DNA of 64,000 nucleotides from Paenibacillus lentus. Its GTDB lineage: Bacteria > Bacillota > Bacilli > Paenibacillales > Paenibacillaceae. How positions within the stretch are numbered: position 1 is the first letter of the stretch; every line of letters starts with the position of its first letter. The notes beneath the pieces were generated by a model. The model was not told the DNA's origin, ran no database searches, and saw only the letters and a list, made by a program, of their open reading frames with translations. Made by a program: the position numbers and the translations under genes. The stretch lies in the NCBI RefSeq assembly GCF_003931855.1, contig NZ_CP034248.1, forward strand, positions 2,108,001-2,172,000. The letters are read 5' to 3'. Positions 28,087 to 37,814 of the stretch are shown in pieces.

Positions 28087-29184
28087 TTAATTCCCCTCCC
28101 CGGCGCTTGCGTTAAGGGATTTTAACTGTTGTCTCGAATAGGCATCCCATAATCCCCATAGATACATAATCCCAAGAGCACGGTCATATAGTCCGTATCC
28201 GGGACGGCATTGCTCGCCCCAAATATGTCTGCCGTGGTCAGGGCGGCAGTAGCCTGTGAAATCGGTGTCATAATACGCTTTCACAACGCCGCTGATGTCA
28301 ACCGTACCGTCAGAGGTTTTGTGAGAAGTCTCGATGAAATCCCCATTATCCATGACGCGTACATTGCGGATATGTGTGAACGGAATCCGTCCCTTGAATT
28401 CATGAATCATGGAGATAATATCATTGCTAGGCTTAGCCCCAAGCGATCCGGTACATAGCGTAATGCCATTGGCCGGGCTGTCATGCAGCGATAGCAGGCG
28501 GCGGAAGCCAGACTGGTCGTTCAGGATCCGCGGCAGTCCAAAGATCGAAAACGGCGGATCGTCTGGATGGACAGCCATCAGAATGCCGTGCTTCTCGGCG
28601 ACGGGAACGATCTTGTCCAGGAAATATTTGAGATTGTCCCACAGATCCTCCTCTGTCACGTCCCGATAGGCTTCGAATAAGGAGGTAAGATGCGCCAGTC
28701 GTTCAGGCTCCCAGCCTGGCATCGTAAGGTCGCTGTTCTGATTGATGACTTTTACGAGATCGAACGGATCTACCCCATGAATTTTCTCCTTCTCAAAAAA
28801 TAGGGCCGTCGAGCCGTCTTCCAGTTCTTTGAATAAATCGGTTCTCGCCCAATCGAATACCGGCATGAAATTGTAACAAATAACCTTAACGCCAATTTGG
28901 GCCAGGTTCTCGATCGTGCGAATGTAATTTTCGATATAATGATCTCTTGCAGGCAGCCCAAGCTTAATATCCTCGTGGACATTCACGCTCTCGACGACTT
29001 CTGTATGCAAGCCGTGCTTGCTGGCCAAATCGTGGACTTCTTTAATCCGTTCGAGCGGCCATACCTCTCCGGCGGGCACATCATGAAGTGCCCAAACGAT
29101 ACCCTCTGTTCCAGGGATCTGTCTGATCTGTTCCAGCGTAACTGTGTCGTTGTTTTCGCCAAACCAGCGAAATACCATTCGCAT
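28087..29184 (-). CDS. uxuA: Mannonate dehydratase
   Basis: UxuA dehydrates D-mannonate to 2-keto-3-deoxygluconate. The 365-residue TIM-barrel protein starts [20 protein letters not shown] and contains the metal-site signatures [25 protein letters not shown] and [13 protein letters not shown], all family-typical. It lies between its regulator and the mannonate oxidoreductase on the minus strand. No kdgK or kdgA for the next steps is in the window. Confidence 0.95.
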   Translation of the reverse strand: MRMVFRWFGENNDTVTLEQIRQIPGTEGIVWALHDVPAGEVWPLERIKEVHDLASKHGLHTEVVESVNVHEDIKLGLPARDHYIENYIRTIENLAQIGVKVICYNFMPVFDWARTDLFKELEDGSTALFFEKEKIHGVDPFDLVKVINQNSDLTMPGWEPERLAHLTSLFEAYRDVTEEDLWDNLKYFLDKIVPVAEKHGILMAVHPDDPPFSIFGLPRILNDQSGFRRLLSLHDSPANGITLCTGSLGAKPSNDIISMIHEFKGRIPFTHIRNVRVMDNGDFIETSHKTSDGTVDISGVVKAYYDTDFTGYCRPDHGRHIWGEQCRPGYGLYDRALGIMYLWGLWDAYSRQQLKSLNASAGEGN

Positions 29185-29200
29185 GTTTTCACCGCCTAAT

Positions 29201-29890
29201 TCATTTTGATTGTTTATTGAAATAATCGGGGAACTTCTCCTGCAGCAGGCCCAAATTATAAATGCTAAGAGCCAGATGCGTCTGCATAAGGCGATCTGCT
29301 AAGGCTTCGTCCTTTTGGCAAATCGCTTCATACATACTGCGATGCTGCTCGTACAAATGATCCCAATGAGGATCGGTTCTCATCCACAGGATGCGGCTCC
29401 GGTTCAAATGGGCATTCATTTGCTGAATAACGCCCCAGGTTCCGAGCTTGCTCACCCCTTCGAACAAGATGCGGTGAAATTGTTCATCTAGCTCGAACAT
29501 TGCCATCCCGTCATGTTTTTTCAGGGCATCCTGTTGTAGGGACAAGTTGTTGTCAAGTTTGGTGAGCAGTTTCTCCGGAAAATGCTTGCAAGCAAGTCTG
29601 ATCACAGCGCGTTCCAATTGCTCCCGCATGAATTGGGCTTCCAGAACGAGATCCGGATCAATCAGAGACACCCGAGTGCCGCGCTGGGGAAGTACTAGCA
29701 CCAGTCCTTCCTGGGCGAGCCGAACAAAACTTTCTCTCACTGGGGTGCGGCTGACGTTAAAAGTGATCGACACTTCCTTCTCGGATAACGTGGTTCCCGG
29801 AGGGAGTTCCATATTGACAATTTGCTTCTTTAACTCGTAATACACCATATTCCCAGCAGATTCTTGCATGGGAGGATTCATTCCTCTCAA
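29201..29890 (-). CDS. GntR/FadR-type transcriptional regulator of the hexuronate genes
   Basis: A 229-residue repressor with an N-terminal winged helix (PGTTLSEKEVSITFNVSRTPVRESF) and an all-helical FCD ligand-binding domain with conserved His residues. It begins at TTG 29890 with AGGGGGTGA close upstream; an ATG at 29881 is possible. Position upstream of uxuA and divergent from uxaC, with a palindrome in between, suggests autoregulation and response to a hexuronate intermediate. Confidence 0.88.
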   Translation of the reverse strand: MRGMNPPMQESAGNMVYYELKKQIVNMELPPGTTLSEKEVSITFNVSRTPVRESFVRLAQEGLVLVLPQRGTRVSLIDPDLVLEAQFMREQLERAVIRLACKHFPEKLLTKLDNNLSLQQDALKKHDGMAMFELDEQFHRILFEGVSKLGTWGVIQQMNAHLNRSRILWMRTDPHWDHLYEQHRSMYEAICQKDEALADRLMQTHLALSIYNLGLLQEKFPDYFNKQSK

Positions 29891-29911
29891 TCAATCACCC
29901 CCTTACTTCTT

Positions 29912-29941
29912 CCATACTACCACACTTGTATGGTAGTATGG
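29912..29941. promoter_or_regulatory. Near-perfect palindrome, probable GntR operator
   Basis: CCATACTACCA and TGGTAGTATGG are exact inverted arms around an 8-base centre, placed in the divergent gntR-uxaC gap. The inner TGGT/ACCA spacing resembles FadR-family operators. Confidence 0.65.
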
Positions 29942-30012
29942 AACTGAATATTCAGCAAGACTTATCATCATGAAACAGGAAGTGAGAATATAATCTCTCA
30001 GGGGGATGGAGC

Positions 30013-31433
30013 ATGAAGCATTTTTATACGGAGAATTTGCTGCTTACGAGCCATAGTGCAAAAAAACTATATTTGAATACGCATCAGAGATGCCTATATA
30101 CGACTACCATAACCATTTGAATCCGGCAGATGTAGCGGCGAACAAGCAGTTTCACAATTTGACGGAGCTATGGTTGAACGGGGATCACTATAAATGGCGG
30201 GCGATGCGTTGGCTAGGCATTGATGAATCGCTCATTACGGGGGAAGCCGGCGACCGGGAGAAATTCCTGGCTTGGGCTCGCGCGGTTCCACGGCTTGTGG
30301 GCAATCCGCTGTATCACTGGAGTCACCTGGAGCTGGCTCGTTATTTCGGTATCGAAGAGCGATTAAGCGAAGATAATGCGGAGGAGATCTGGGAGCGCTG
30401 CAACGAACAGCTGCAGGACAAGTCGCTTCATGCGGCTGGTATATTGCAGCAATTCGACGTTCGGGTTGCGTGCACGACGGATGATCCCGTGGACGACTTG
30501 GTGGCGCATGGACTAATCAAGAGCAATGCCAACATTAAAGCTCAAGTGCTGCCGACCTTTAGACCGGATCGGGCCTTGAATGTTATGGCTCCGGGATTCA
30601 CGGCGTACATGCTGGAATTGGGTCAGGCGGCCGATTGTACGATCACGAGCTATACTGATCTTCTAGCCGCTTTGCAGAAGAGAATTGAATATTTCCATGA
30701 AAGAGGCTGCCGTTTGTCCGATCATGGGTTCGAGGCATTTCCTTTTGAGTCGGCCACGGAGCGGGAGATCGCGGATATTTTTACTAAAGCACTTCAAGGC
30801 CAAAAACTGACAGAATTTGAGGAAAGTCGTTACCGGACGTTTACTCTCCTCCGCTTAGCAGAAATGTATAATGAGCGCGGATGGGCTATGCAGCTGCATA
30901 TCGGGGCCATTCGTAACAACAATTCCCGCATGATGGCTACTATCGGCAAAGACAGTGGATATGATTCCATTCTTGACTACCATTTGGCTACGTCTTTGAA
31001 TGCCTTTTTAAATGAATTGGAACTTAGGAACGTTCTACCGAAGACGATTGTCTATAGTCTTTATCCCTATCATTATGAAATGCTTGCTACGACGATTGGC
31101 AATTTTCAATCCGGCGGAAGCATTGGCAAGCTCCAGCTAGGCTCAGCCTGGTGGTTTAATGATCAGAAGGAAGGGATGCTGCAGCATTTGAAAGCGTTAT
31201 CCTCCATTGGGGTCATCAGTACTTTTGTAGGTATGCTGACGGACTCACGCAGCTTTATGTCCTTTCCAAGACATGAATATTTCAGGCGCGTATTATGCCG
31301 GTTATTTGGGGAATGGATCGAAGAGGGGGAACTGCCTGCTGATTACAGCTATATTGGAGGGATCGTGCAGGATATTTGCTATCACAATGCGGTTCGTTAT
31401 TTTGGAATCCCAGCAATAAAAGTAGTAGAGTAA
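30013..31433 (+). pseudogene. uxaC: Glucuronate isomerase with N-terminal one-base frameshift
   Basis: UxaC isomerises D-glucuronate to D-fructuronate. The start ATG at 30013 has a good GGGGGATGGAG site and encodes MKHFYTENLLLTSHSAKKLY, the normal N-terminus, but the frame then closes within codons. The remaining 447 codons (MPIYDYHNHLN onward, metal His pair in DYHNHL) are in another frame. Adding one T to TTT at 30072-30074 gives KKLYFEYASEMPIYDYHNHL and a full-length protein of about 473 residues. Either a null mutation or sequencing error; internal initiation at 30090 would lose about 26 residues. Confidence 0.85.
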
Positions 31434-31439
31434 CAGAAC

Positions 31440-31471
31440 AATAGATTAATAGAGCAATAGAGCAATAGAGC
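31440..31471 (+). repeat. 8-bp tandem repeat
   Basis: Three exact copies of AATAGAGC preceded by one variant copy (AATAGATT) lie between uxaC and the response regulator gene. Confidence 0.85.
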
Positions 31472-31530
31472 AACCGGAACATCACTTGTCGCCTGCTGCC
31501 GTGCAGCCGGTAAAAGAGGAGGGCATAGCG

Positions 31531-33132
31531 ATGAAGCGTCATAGGGTCATTCTTGTAGATGACGAAGTATACACGCGAAAGGGATTAGTCAAATTGATCG
31601 ACTGGGAGGCCTGCGGTTTCCATGTGGCTGGTGAGGCTGACAATGGAGAGGATGCACTAGAGCTGATCCGGTCAATACGTCCTGATCTAGTTATTACAGA
31701 TATTCGTATGCCGGTGCTGGATGGATTGGGGCTTATCAGGCAGTTGATTGAGGAGGAAGATGAGCCGCCCGTCTTTGTTATTATTAGTGGTTATGATGAT
31801 TTCAGCTATGCCCAGCAGGCGGTTCGCTATGGGGTGCATGATTTTATTCTTAAGCCGATTGACGAGGCGGAATTCATGGAAATGCTATCCAGGTTAGACG
31901 AGCGGTTGCGGCAGGAACAGGAGGGGAGGGAGCGCAAGAAACGGTTAGCGAATCAGGCAATGATTGAATCTATCATTAAGAATGAAGCGGAAGAGTCGTT
32001 TGTGGCGGATTGGGAGAAGCAGTTGAATATGACAAGCAGCGACTTTTTGTACTATGTGTTTGTGGAATTGAATGATCATCATCTATGGGGGCCAACAAGG
32101 GAAGAAATGCCCCTACATCGCTTTCTTGAGCAGGTGGAGCAAGTGCTACAGGACCTCGTTGGGGCGTATCCACTCTATGTTCACGAGCATCGCAATCGAG
32201 TCGGTGTAATCGTGCCAGAGCGTGTGCTGAAGCCTTATCGTAACAATATTCGCTCGTTCGCTGAAGCGCTTCAGGGCAAAATAAAGGTTCGGAATGGCCG
32301 CGTATTTATTTACGCGGGATGTCCGGTTCAGGGGCTGGCTGGTCTTCGAAGTGCGTATGAGAGCGCCAAGGAGGCACTACTGTATAAGTATGTGTATGAC
32401 CGAGATGGGATAGTGATTCATAGCCACAGTAACGAATGTACTATCCAATATGTCTCCGTCGACCAGGAGTTGTATCATCGTTTGATCGAGCAGATTGAGG
32501 AGTTCAAGCTTGAAGAGCTTGAGTGTTCGATTAAGCAGATGTTCCGAGGCTTTCAGGAGAAACGTTATGCCCCTGAGGCTGTAAAGATGAACATCCATCA
32601 GAGCGTGCTTGGCGTGATCGATATTATCCGAAGTATGGATGGGGAAGAGCAGTCGCTTGAATCATTGGCACCGATTATCGGCTGGCATGATTTAAATTTC
32701 TCCCTTCAGGAGCTGCAGCGTCTCTTTACGACTTTTGCTGTAGAGAGCGGCCGATATATCGGTGATCTGCGCAAGGAGCAGCAAAGGGGCGGCATTCATA
32801 AAATCCGTACATACATTGAGGAACACTACCACGAGAACATTAGCTTGAAGTCGATTGCCGCGATTTTCTATATGAACCCCGTTTATTTAGGTCAATTATT
32901 CCGCAAAACTTACGGCGTATACTTCAATGATTTCCTGCTCCGGTTAAGGATAGGAGAGGCCAAGCGCCTTCTCCGGCAGACGGATTTGCGCATATATGAG
33001 GTGGCCGACCGCGTAGGCTTTAGCAACCCCGACTATTTTGTTACCCAATTCGAGAAACTGGAAAAGCTGACGCCGAGTGAATATCGTTCACGGCTGGTGA
33101 AGGGAGGGGCGTCCGCAAGGACGAGTGGATGA
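31531..33132 (+). CDS. AraC-type response regulator (YesN family)
   Basis: A 533-residue regulator: receiver domain (D10/D11 acidic pair, phospho-acceptor D57 in ITDIRMP), a middle linker domain of about 290 residues, and a C-terminal AraC DNA-binding region (about 430-525, ISLKSIAAIFYMNPVYLGQLF). It pairs with the kinase whose ATG overlaps its stop. Such pairs control adjacent Lpl-type sugar ABC transporters. Start at 31531 has GAGGAGGG 6 bases upstream. Confidence 0.92.
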   Translation: MKRHRVILVDDEVYTRKGLVKLIDWEACGFHVAGEADNGEDALELIRSIRPDLVITDIRMPVLDGLGLIRQLIEEEDEPPVFVIISGYDDFSYAQQAVRYGVHDFILKPIDEAEFMEMLSRLDERLRQEQEGRERKKRLANQAMIESIIKNEAEESFVADWEKQLNMTSSDFLYYVFVELNDHHLWGPTREEMPLHRFLEQVEQVLQDLVGAYPLYVHEHRNRVGVIVPERVLKPYRNNIRSFAEALQGKIKVRNGRVFIYAGCPVQGLAGLRSAYESAKEALLYKYVYDRDGIVIHSHSNECTIQYVSVDQELYHRLIEQIEEFKLEELECSIKQMFRGFQEKRYAPEAVKMNIHQSVLGVIDIIRSMDGEEQSLESLAPIIGWHDLNFSLQELQRLFTTFAVESGRYIGDLRKEQQRGGIHKIRTYIEEHYHENISLKSIAAIFYMNPVYLGQLFRKTYGVYFNDFLLRLRIGEAKRLLRQTDLRIYEVADRVGFSNPDYFVTQFEKLEKLTPSEYRSRLVKGGASARTSG

Positions 33133-34913
33133 TACCTAATTTGAATAATGTCCGGCTGCGGGACAAGATGCTGCTGCTCTATTTTCTATGCGTATTCGTC
33201 CCGATTCTGCTTACCAACTTCATTTTTTATAATGTGACCACGGCTAGCGTAAAAAATCAGCGGATGCAGGACATATCCCGCGCTCTGGAGCAAGTCAAAA
33301 ATGAGTTTCTTCAAGAAGTGGAAGATACCCTGCAGGTATCTTCTGTTTTTTATACCGACCATCTCCTGAATGAGATCATCGAGACGAAATATGAGCACCC
33401 CGCCGAGTACGTAGAAGTCTACGACTCTTATTTGCGGCGAATTATCAACACCTCCAGCCCGGCTTATAATTCCGTGGATGCAATCACCGTATATGTCGAT
33501 AATCCCACGCTGCTGTATTCTGGCGGCATTGTCTACATTGATCAGAACGTGAAGCAGCAGGATTGGTATAGGGAAATATCTTCGGCCAAGCCATCTGCGC
33601 CGATTTTAATGCGGACGGGACAGAATGGTCAATTGGACACGTTTAGTGTTATCCGCCGCATGGATTATTACTATTATTCGCGGCAGGAGAACGGACATTT
33701 TCTTAAGATCGATATGCGTATGCCGATTATTCACCAGATTTTCAACAATTTGAATTTGCAGGGCCGCATCTACTTGCTTAATGATCGTGGGGAAGTCGAG
33801 TATTCAAACGATGCAGATCTCGATTTGCATGCAGGAGCCGTCCCTTTTGAACAAGTAGTTACTCCAGAGAGAACGATCGAATTCCACAAAGGCTATGGTC
33901 AAAGCAACCATTTGACCGGTTGGAGCATTGTCGGGAGAATTTCGGAGGATGAGGTCTTCCAGGAGGTTCGGCAAAACCGTAATTTCATCGTGCTGCTGAC
34001 GTGCCTCAATATATTGCTGCCGACCTTGATCATTGTCTGGATCACCAGATCGTTGAATGTGAGGCTCGTTCGCATTTTGAAACATATGAAAAAATTAAAA
34101 AACCAGCATTTCGAAACGATTCAGGATGAAGGCTCCAGCGATGAAATTGGGCAATTGACCGGAGAGTTCAACCGAATGACTCTGCAAATCCAGAGTTTGA
34201 TCAACAACGTGTACGTTGCTGATATCCAGAGGAAGAATCTGGAACTCGAGAGACGACACGCCCAATTAAATGCGCTGCAAAGTCAGATCAACCCGCACTT
34301 CTTGTTCAATGCACTGGAGACGATCCGCATGCGCAGTTTGATGAAGGATGAGGAGGAGACTGCCAGAATCATTCACAATATGGCGAAGATATTCCGCAAC
34401 TCCCTCGTATGGCGGAGGGATATGGTTACCTTGAAGGAAGAACTGGATTTCATCTATTGCTTCCTGGAAATCCAAAAATACCGGTTCGGCGATAAGATCG
34501 AATATACGATACGGACAAACGAGGCAGATCTGTCGATTTCAATCCCTAAAATGTCTATCGTTACTTTCGTCGAAAATGCGAGCATTCATGGCATCGAACC
34601 GCTGAAGCAGGGTGGAAAGATCGAGGTGGAGATCAGGCAGTCCGCTGGCGAATTGTTCTGCACGATCCGGGATAACGGTGTGGGGATGTCCGGCGAGCAG
34701 GTAGAAAAATTACACGGCTACCTGATCGGGGAGGAAGAAATGGGGGAACGCATCGGGATTCAAAATGTCATTTATCGCTTGAGAATGTACTACAAAGATG
34801 GGTTGAATTTGAAGGTTCGCAGCAAGGTTGGCGAAGGCACAGAGATTCATCTTACGATCCCCATAGAGAAACATGAAAACAAAAATCTATATCAGTCTCC
34901 TAAAGTTTTCTAA
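33129..34913 (+). CDS. Sensor histidine kinase (YesM family)
   Basis: A 594-residue membrane kinase. Two helices (about 15-37 and 290-312) bracket a large extracellular dCache-like sensor; then HAMP, a His_kinase domain with the phospho-acceptor H390 (INPHFLFNALETI), and a HATPase domain. It should detect oligosaccharides outside the cell and phosphorylate the YesN-type regulator. ATGA overlap with the regulator gene. Confidence 0.92.
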   Translation: MIPNLNNVRLRDKMLLLYFLCVFVPILLTNFIFYNVTTASVKNQRMQDISRALEQVKNEFLQEVEDTLQVSSVFYTDHLLNEIIETKYEHPAEYVEVYDSYLRRIINTSSPAYNSVDAITVYVDNPTLLYSGGIVYIDQNVKQQDWYREISSAKPSAPILMRTGQNGQLDTFSVIRRMDYYYYSRQENGHFLKIDMRMPIIHQIFNNLNLQGRIYLLNDRGEVEYSNDADLDLHAGAVPFEQVVTPERTIEFHKGYGQSNHLTGWSIVGRISEDEVFQEVRQNRNFIVLLTCLNILLPTLIIVWITRSLNVRLVRILKHMKKLKNQHFETIQDEGSSDEIGQLTGEFNRMTLQIQSLINNVYVADIQRKNLELERRHAQLNALQSQINPHFLFNALETIRMRSLMKDEEETARIIHNMAKIFRNSLVWRRDMVTLKEELDFIYCFLEIQKYRFGDKIEYTIRTNEADLSISIPKMSIVTFVENASIHGIEPLKQGGKIEVEIRQSAGELFCTIRDNGVGMSGEQVEKLHGYLIGEEEMGERIGIQNVIYRLRMYYKDGLNLKVRSKVGEGTEIHLTIPIEKHENKNLYQSPKVF

Positions 34914-34958
34914 GTATCAACTTTAGATTGACGGGTAAAACTTCTGTCTTGCCTCTCT

Positions 34959-34977
34959 TATAATGAAAGTGCTTACA
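34959..34977 (+). promoter_or_regulatory. -10 box with overlapping cre-like site
   Basis: TATAAT at 34959-34964 abuts TGAAAGTGCTTACA (34964-34977), which differs from the CcpA cre consensus TGWAANCGNTWNCA at one position. It sits 33 bases before the solute-binding gene and would give glucose repression. The -35 element is weak. Confidence 0.55.
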
Positions 34978-35009
34978 AATAATGAAAGTCCGAAAGGGGA
35001 AGTCAAAGG

Positions 35010-36704
35010 ATGATAAAAAGACGGTTTTGGCTAAGCTGCTTGACCATCATTATGCTGGCTTCGCTATTGTCTGCCTGCTCTGGCGGTAAAGGCAATAGCA
35101 AGGCAGTAAGCCCGTCAACCGGTGATGCGTCCCAAGAAGAGAAGCTGGATAAGGTGACTTTTACTTATTTTAACGCGGTAGCAGGCAAGGACATCAATAC
35201 GAATGAAACGAAAATCGGAAAAATCTTTGAAGATCAAACCGGTGTGAACTTTAAAATCGAGCATCTTGTCGGTGACGAGAATACGAAGGTAGGCACGTTC
35301 ATCGCAAGTAACAGCTACCCTGACGTTCTTGTGCCAGGCGGCTCGATCGATAAGCTGTTGAGCTCGGGCTCTTTTATCCCGCTGAACGATTTGATTGAGG
35401 AGTATGGCCCGAATATCAAACGGGTATATGAGCCTTATTATAACCTGATGAAGGCCGAGGATGGCAATATCTATTTCCTTCCGATGAGCGCCGTTGTGGG
35501 CGAGTACATTTCCGCTCCGAATATCGAGCAGGGAGCCTTCTGGATTCAGCGCCGCGTGCTGAAGGAAGCGGGTTACCCGAATATTAAGACATTTGATGAT
35601 TACTTAAATCTTATCCGCGAATATATGAAAAAGCATCCGGGCGAGGATTTGACGGGATATATCGCCTTGACTACACAGGACCAATTTTTTGCCTTAACGA
35701 ATCCACCGATGCATCTAGCCGGGTATCCGAATGACGGTGGCGTCATCATTGACATGGAGACTCACGCAGCGAGTGACTATGGTAATGATGAAATTACCAA
35801 ACGTTATTTGCAGGAGCTGAACAAGCTGAATGCGGAAGGCCTATTTGATAAGTCCTCCTTTGTTGATAACCGTGATCAATATTTAGCTAAAATCGCTTCC
35901 GGTAAAGTGCTTGGCTTCTTCGACTACAGATGGCAGGTAGGCCAAGCGATGAACAATCTGCGTGAAGTCACGCAGCAAACCGGCAACGATGATTTGGAGT
36001 ATATGGCACTGCCAATCGTATTTGACGAAAACACTAAAGATCAGTATCTCGATCCGCCTTCCTTTGTAAACAACCGCGGGGTAGGAATCTCTGTCAGTGC
36101 GAAAGATCCTGTACGTATTATCAAATATTTTAACAACCTGCTTACGGATGAAAATCAGATTTTATCCAACTGGGGACTTGAAGGCGAGACCTATTCTGTA
36201 GATGAGAACGGCCGTTTCTACCGTACGGAGGAACAAATCAAGCAGACGAACACGGAATCGTTCCGCGAGTCGTTCGGATTCAAATATTTCGAATACAACT
36301 GGCCGCGTTATGGTAACGGTTCTACTCTGCCGGACGGCAACTCCGTAGGGGCTGGCCGCCAACCTGAGGTTGCGCAAATGTCTTACACCGAAGCAGACAA
36401 GAAATTGCTGGAGGCATATGACATTCAGTCATTCTCACAATTGTTCGCTGCACCTGACGAGCGTCCATGGTATCCGGCCTGGAGCATTCAGATCGAGCAA
36501 GGCTCGCCGGCCCAAATCTTTACGCAGAAGAAGAGTGATTTGCAGCGAAAATACTTCCCGAGACTCGTTCTTGCCAGTCCGGCAGAGTTCGACAAAATCT
36601 GGGATGAATACGTCAAAGAATTTAACAAGCTTGGCGTCAAGGATTATGAGCAGCTGATTACCGACGAGGTTGCCAAGAAAATCGACCTGATTCAAGGGAA
36701 ATAA
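35010..36704 (+). CDS. Sugar ABC transporter solute-binding lipoprotein (LplA type)
   Basis: A 564-residue extracellular binding protein. The signal peptide ends in a lipobox (SLLSAC), so it is lipid anchored. The large size fits LplA-like proteins that bind oligosaccharides; in Paenibacillus clusters with this gene order the ligand is an aldouronate from glucuronoxylan, which fits the neighbouring glucuronate genes and GH10. AAAGGGG is upstream. A hairpin follows it, so it is probably made in excess over the permeases. Confidence 0.9.
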   Translation: MIKRRFWLSCLTIIMLASLLSACSGGKGNSKAVSPSTGDASQEEKLDKVTFTYFNAVAGKDINTNETKIGKIFEDQTGVNFKIEHLVGDENTKVGTFIASNSYPDVLVPGGSIDKLLSSGSFIPLNDLIEEYGPNIKRVYEPYYNLMKAEDGNIYFLPMSAVVGEYISAPNIEQGAFWIQRRVLKEAGYPNIKTFDDYLNLIREYMKKHPGEDLTGYIALTTQDQFFALTNPPMHLAGYPNDGGVIIDMETHAASDYGNDEITKRYLQELNKLNAEGLFDKSSFVDNRDQYLAKIASGKVLGFFDYRWQVGQAMNNLREVTQQTGNDDLEYMALPIVFDENTKDQYLDPPSFVNNRGVGISVSAKDPVRIIKYFNNLLTDENQILSNWGLEGETYSVDENGRFYRTEEQIKQTNTESFRESFGFKYFEYNWPRYGNGSTLPDGNSVGAGRQPEVAQMSYTEADKKLLEAYDIQSFSQLFAAPDERPWYPAWSIQIEQGSPAQIFTQKKSDLQRKYFPRLVLASPAEFDKIWDEYVKEFNKLGVKDYEQLITDEVAKKIDLIQGK

Positions 36705-36724
36705 TAAATTGAGATTTTGAAATG

Positions 36725-36768
36725 GAAAGGCCGGCTGATCTGGACAATAAGTGGATTTTCGGCCTTTC
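36725..36768 (+). terminator. Intercistronic hairpin after the binding-protein gene
   Basis: GAAAGGCCG and CGGCCTTTC arms with a 26-base loop; the T run is poor, so it may attenuate or stabilise mRNA rather than end transcription. Confidence 0.45.
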
Positions 36769-36813
36769 TGTTATCTAAATTCCCCATTACTTGGATAGGG
36801 AGGAGAAGAAACC

Positions 36814-37788
36814 GTGGACAATGTGACACAGTTAAGACCGGCAGAGTCGCCTGAGCTGAACAAACTGGATGGCGGCTCGAAAGGTTTCTTCCAATTACTA
36901 AGCAAGCAAAGAGCGCTCGTCTTTATGTCGGTGCCTTTCCTGATTTGGCTCATCATTTTTAAATATTTACCGTTATGGGGTTGGACGATTGCGTTTCAGG
37001 ATTATAAGCCAGCAAAGGGCATGTTCGATCAGGCTTGGGCAGGCTTGAAGCACTTCAAGTTTCTGTTCCAGGACGAGCATTTCGTTCGCGTTATGCGCAA
37101 TACGCTCGCCATGAGCTTTATCAATCTTGTGCTGGGTTTTGTCACAGCGATTACTTTGGCAATTCTTCTCAATGAGCTCCGTAAGGTCGCTTTTAAGCGT
37201 GTTGTGCAAACGATCAGTTATTTGCCGCACTTTATTTCGTGGGTGGTCGCCTCAAGCATCATTTCGACGGCATTGTCTGCGGACGGCGGTATTATTAACG
37301 ATGTGCTAATGTGGCTTGGTCTGATTAAAGAGCCGATACTATGGCTCGGAGAAGGGAAATATTTCTGGGGAATACTCGGTGTTTCGGAAGTTTGGAAAAA
37401 TGTTGGCTGGAACACCATTATATATTTGGCGGCGATGACCAGTATTGATCCGTCGCAGTACGAAGCCGCAGAGATCGACGGAGCTGGACGGTTCCAGCGT
37501 ATTTGGAACATTACGCTACCGGGCATCAAATCCGTTGTCATTATATTGCTCATTATGAACATCGGAAATTTGCTGGAGACGGGTTTTGAACCGCAATATC
37601 TGCTCGGAAATGGCATGAACGTCGACTATTCCGAGAACCTCGATATCTTCGTGCTTAAGTACGGGATTCAGATGGGGAACTTCTCCCTTTCGATCGCGGC
37701 AGGCATGTTCAAGACGGTTGTCAGTTTCATACTCTTGTTTACAGCCAACAATATCGCGAAGAGATTGGGCGAGGATCGGCTGTTCTGA
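36814..37788 (+). CDS. Sugar ABC transporter permease (LplB type)
   Basis: A 324-residue integral membrane permease with six helices after a 40-residue cytoplasmic lead, and the EAA loop YEAAEIDGAGRFQRIWNITLP that contacts the ATPase. GTG start with GGGAGGAG upstream. No ATPase gene is present in the window; such importers usually share an MsmX-type ATPase encoded elsewhere. Confidence 0.92.
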   Translation: MDNVTQLRPAESPELNKLDGGSKGFFQLLSKQRALVFMSVPFLIWLIIFKYLPLWGWTIAFQDYKPAKGMFDQAWAGLKHFKFLFQDEHFVRVMRNTLAMSFINLVLGFVTAITLAILLNELRKVAFKRVVQTISYLPHFISWVVASSIISTALSADGGIINDVLMWLGLIKEPILWLGEGKYFWGILGVSEVWKNVGWNTIIYLAAMTSIDPSQYEAAEIDGAGRFQRIWNITLPGIKSVVIILLIMNIGNLLETGFEPQYLLGNGMNVDYSENLDIFVLKYGIQMGNFSLSIAAGMFKTVVSFILLFTANNIAKRLGEDRLF

Positions 37789-37814
37789 GGCCGTACTTCC
37801 AAGGAGGGTTCACT

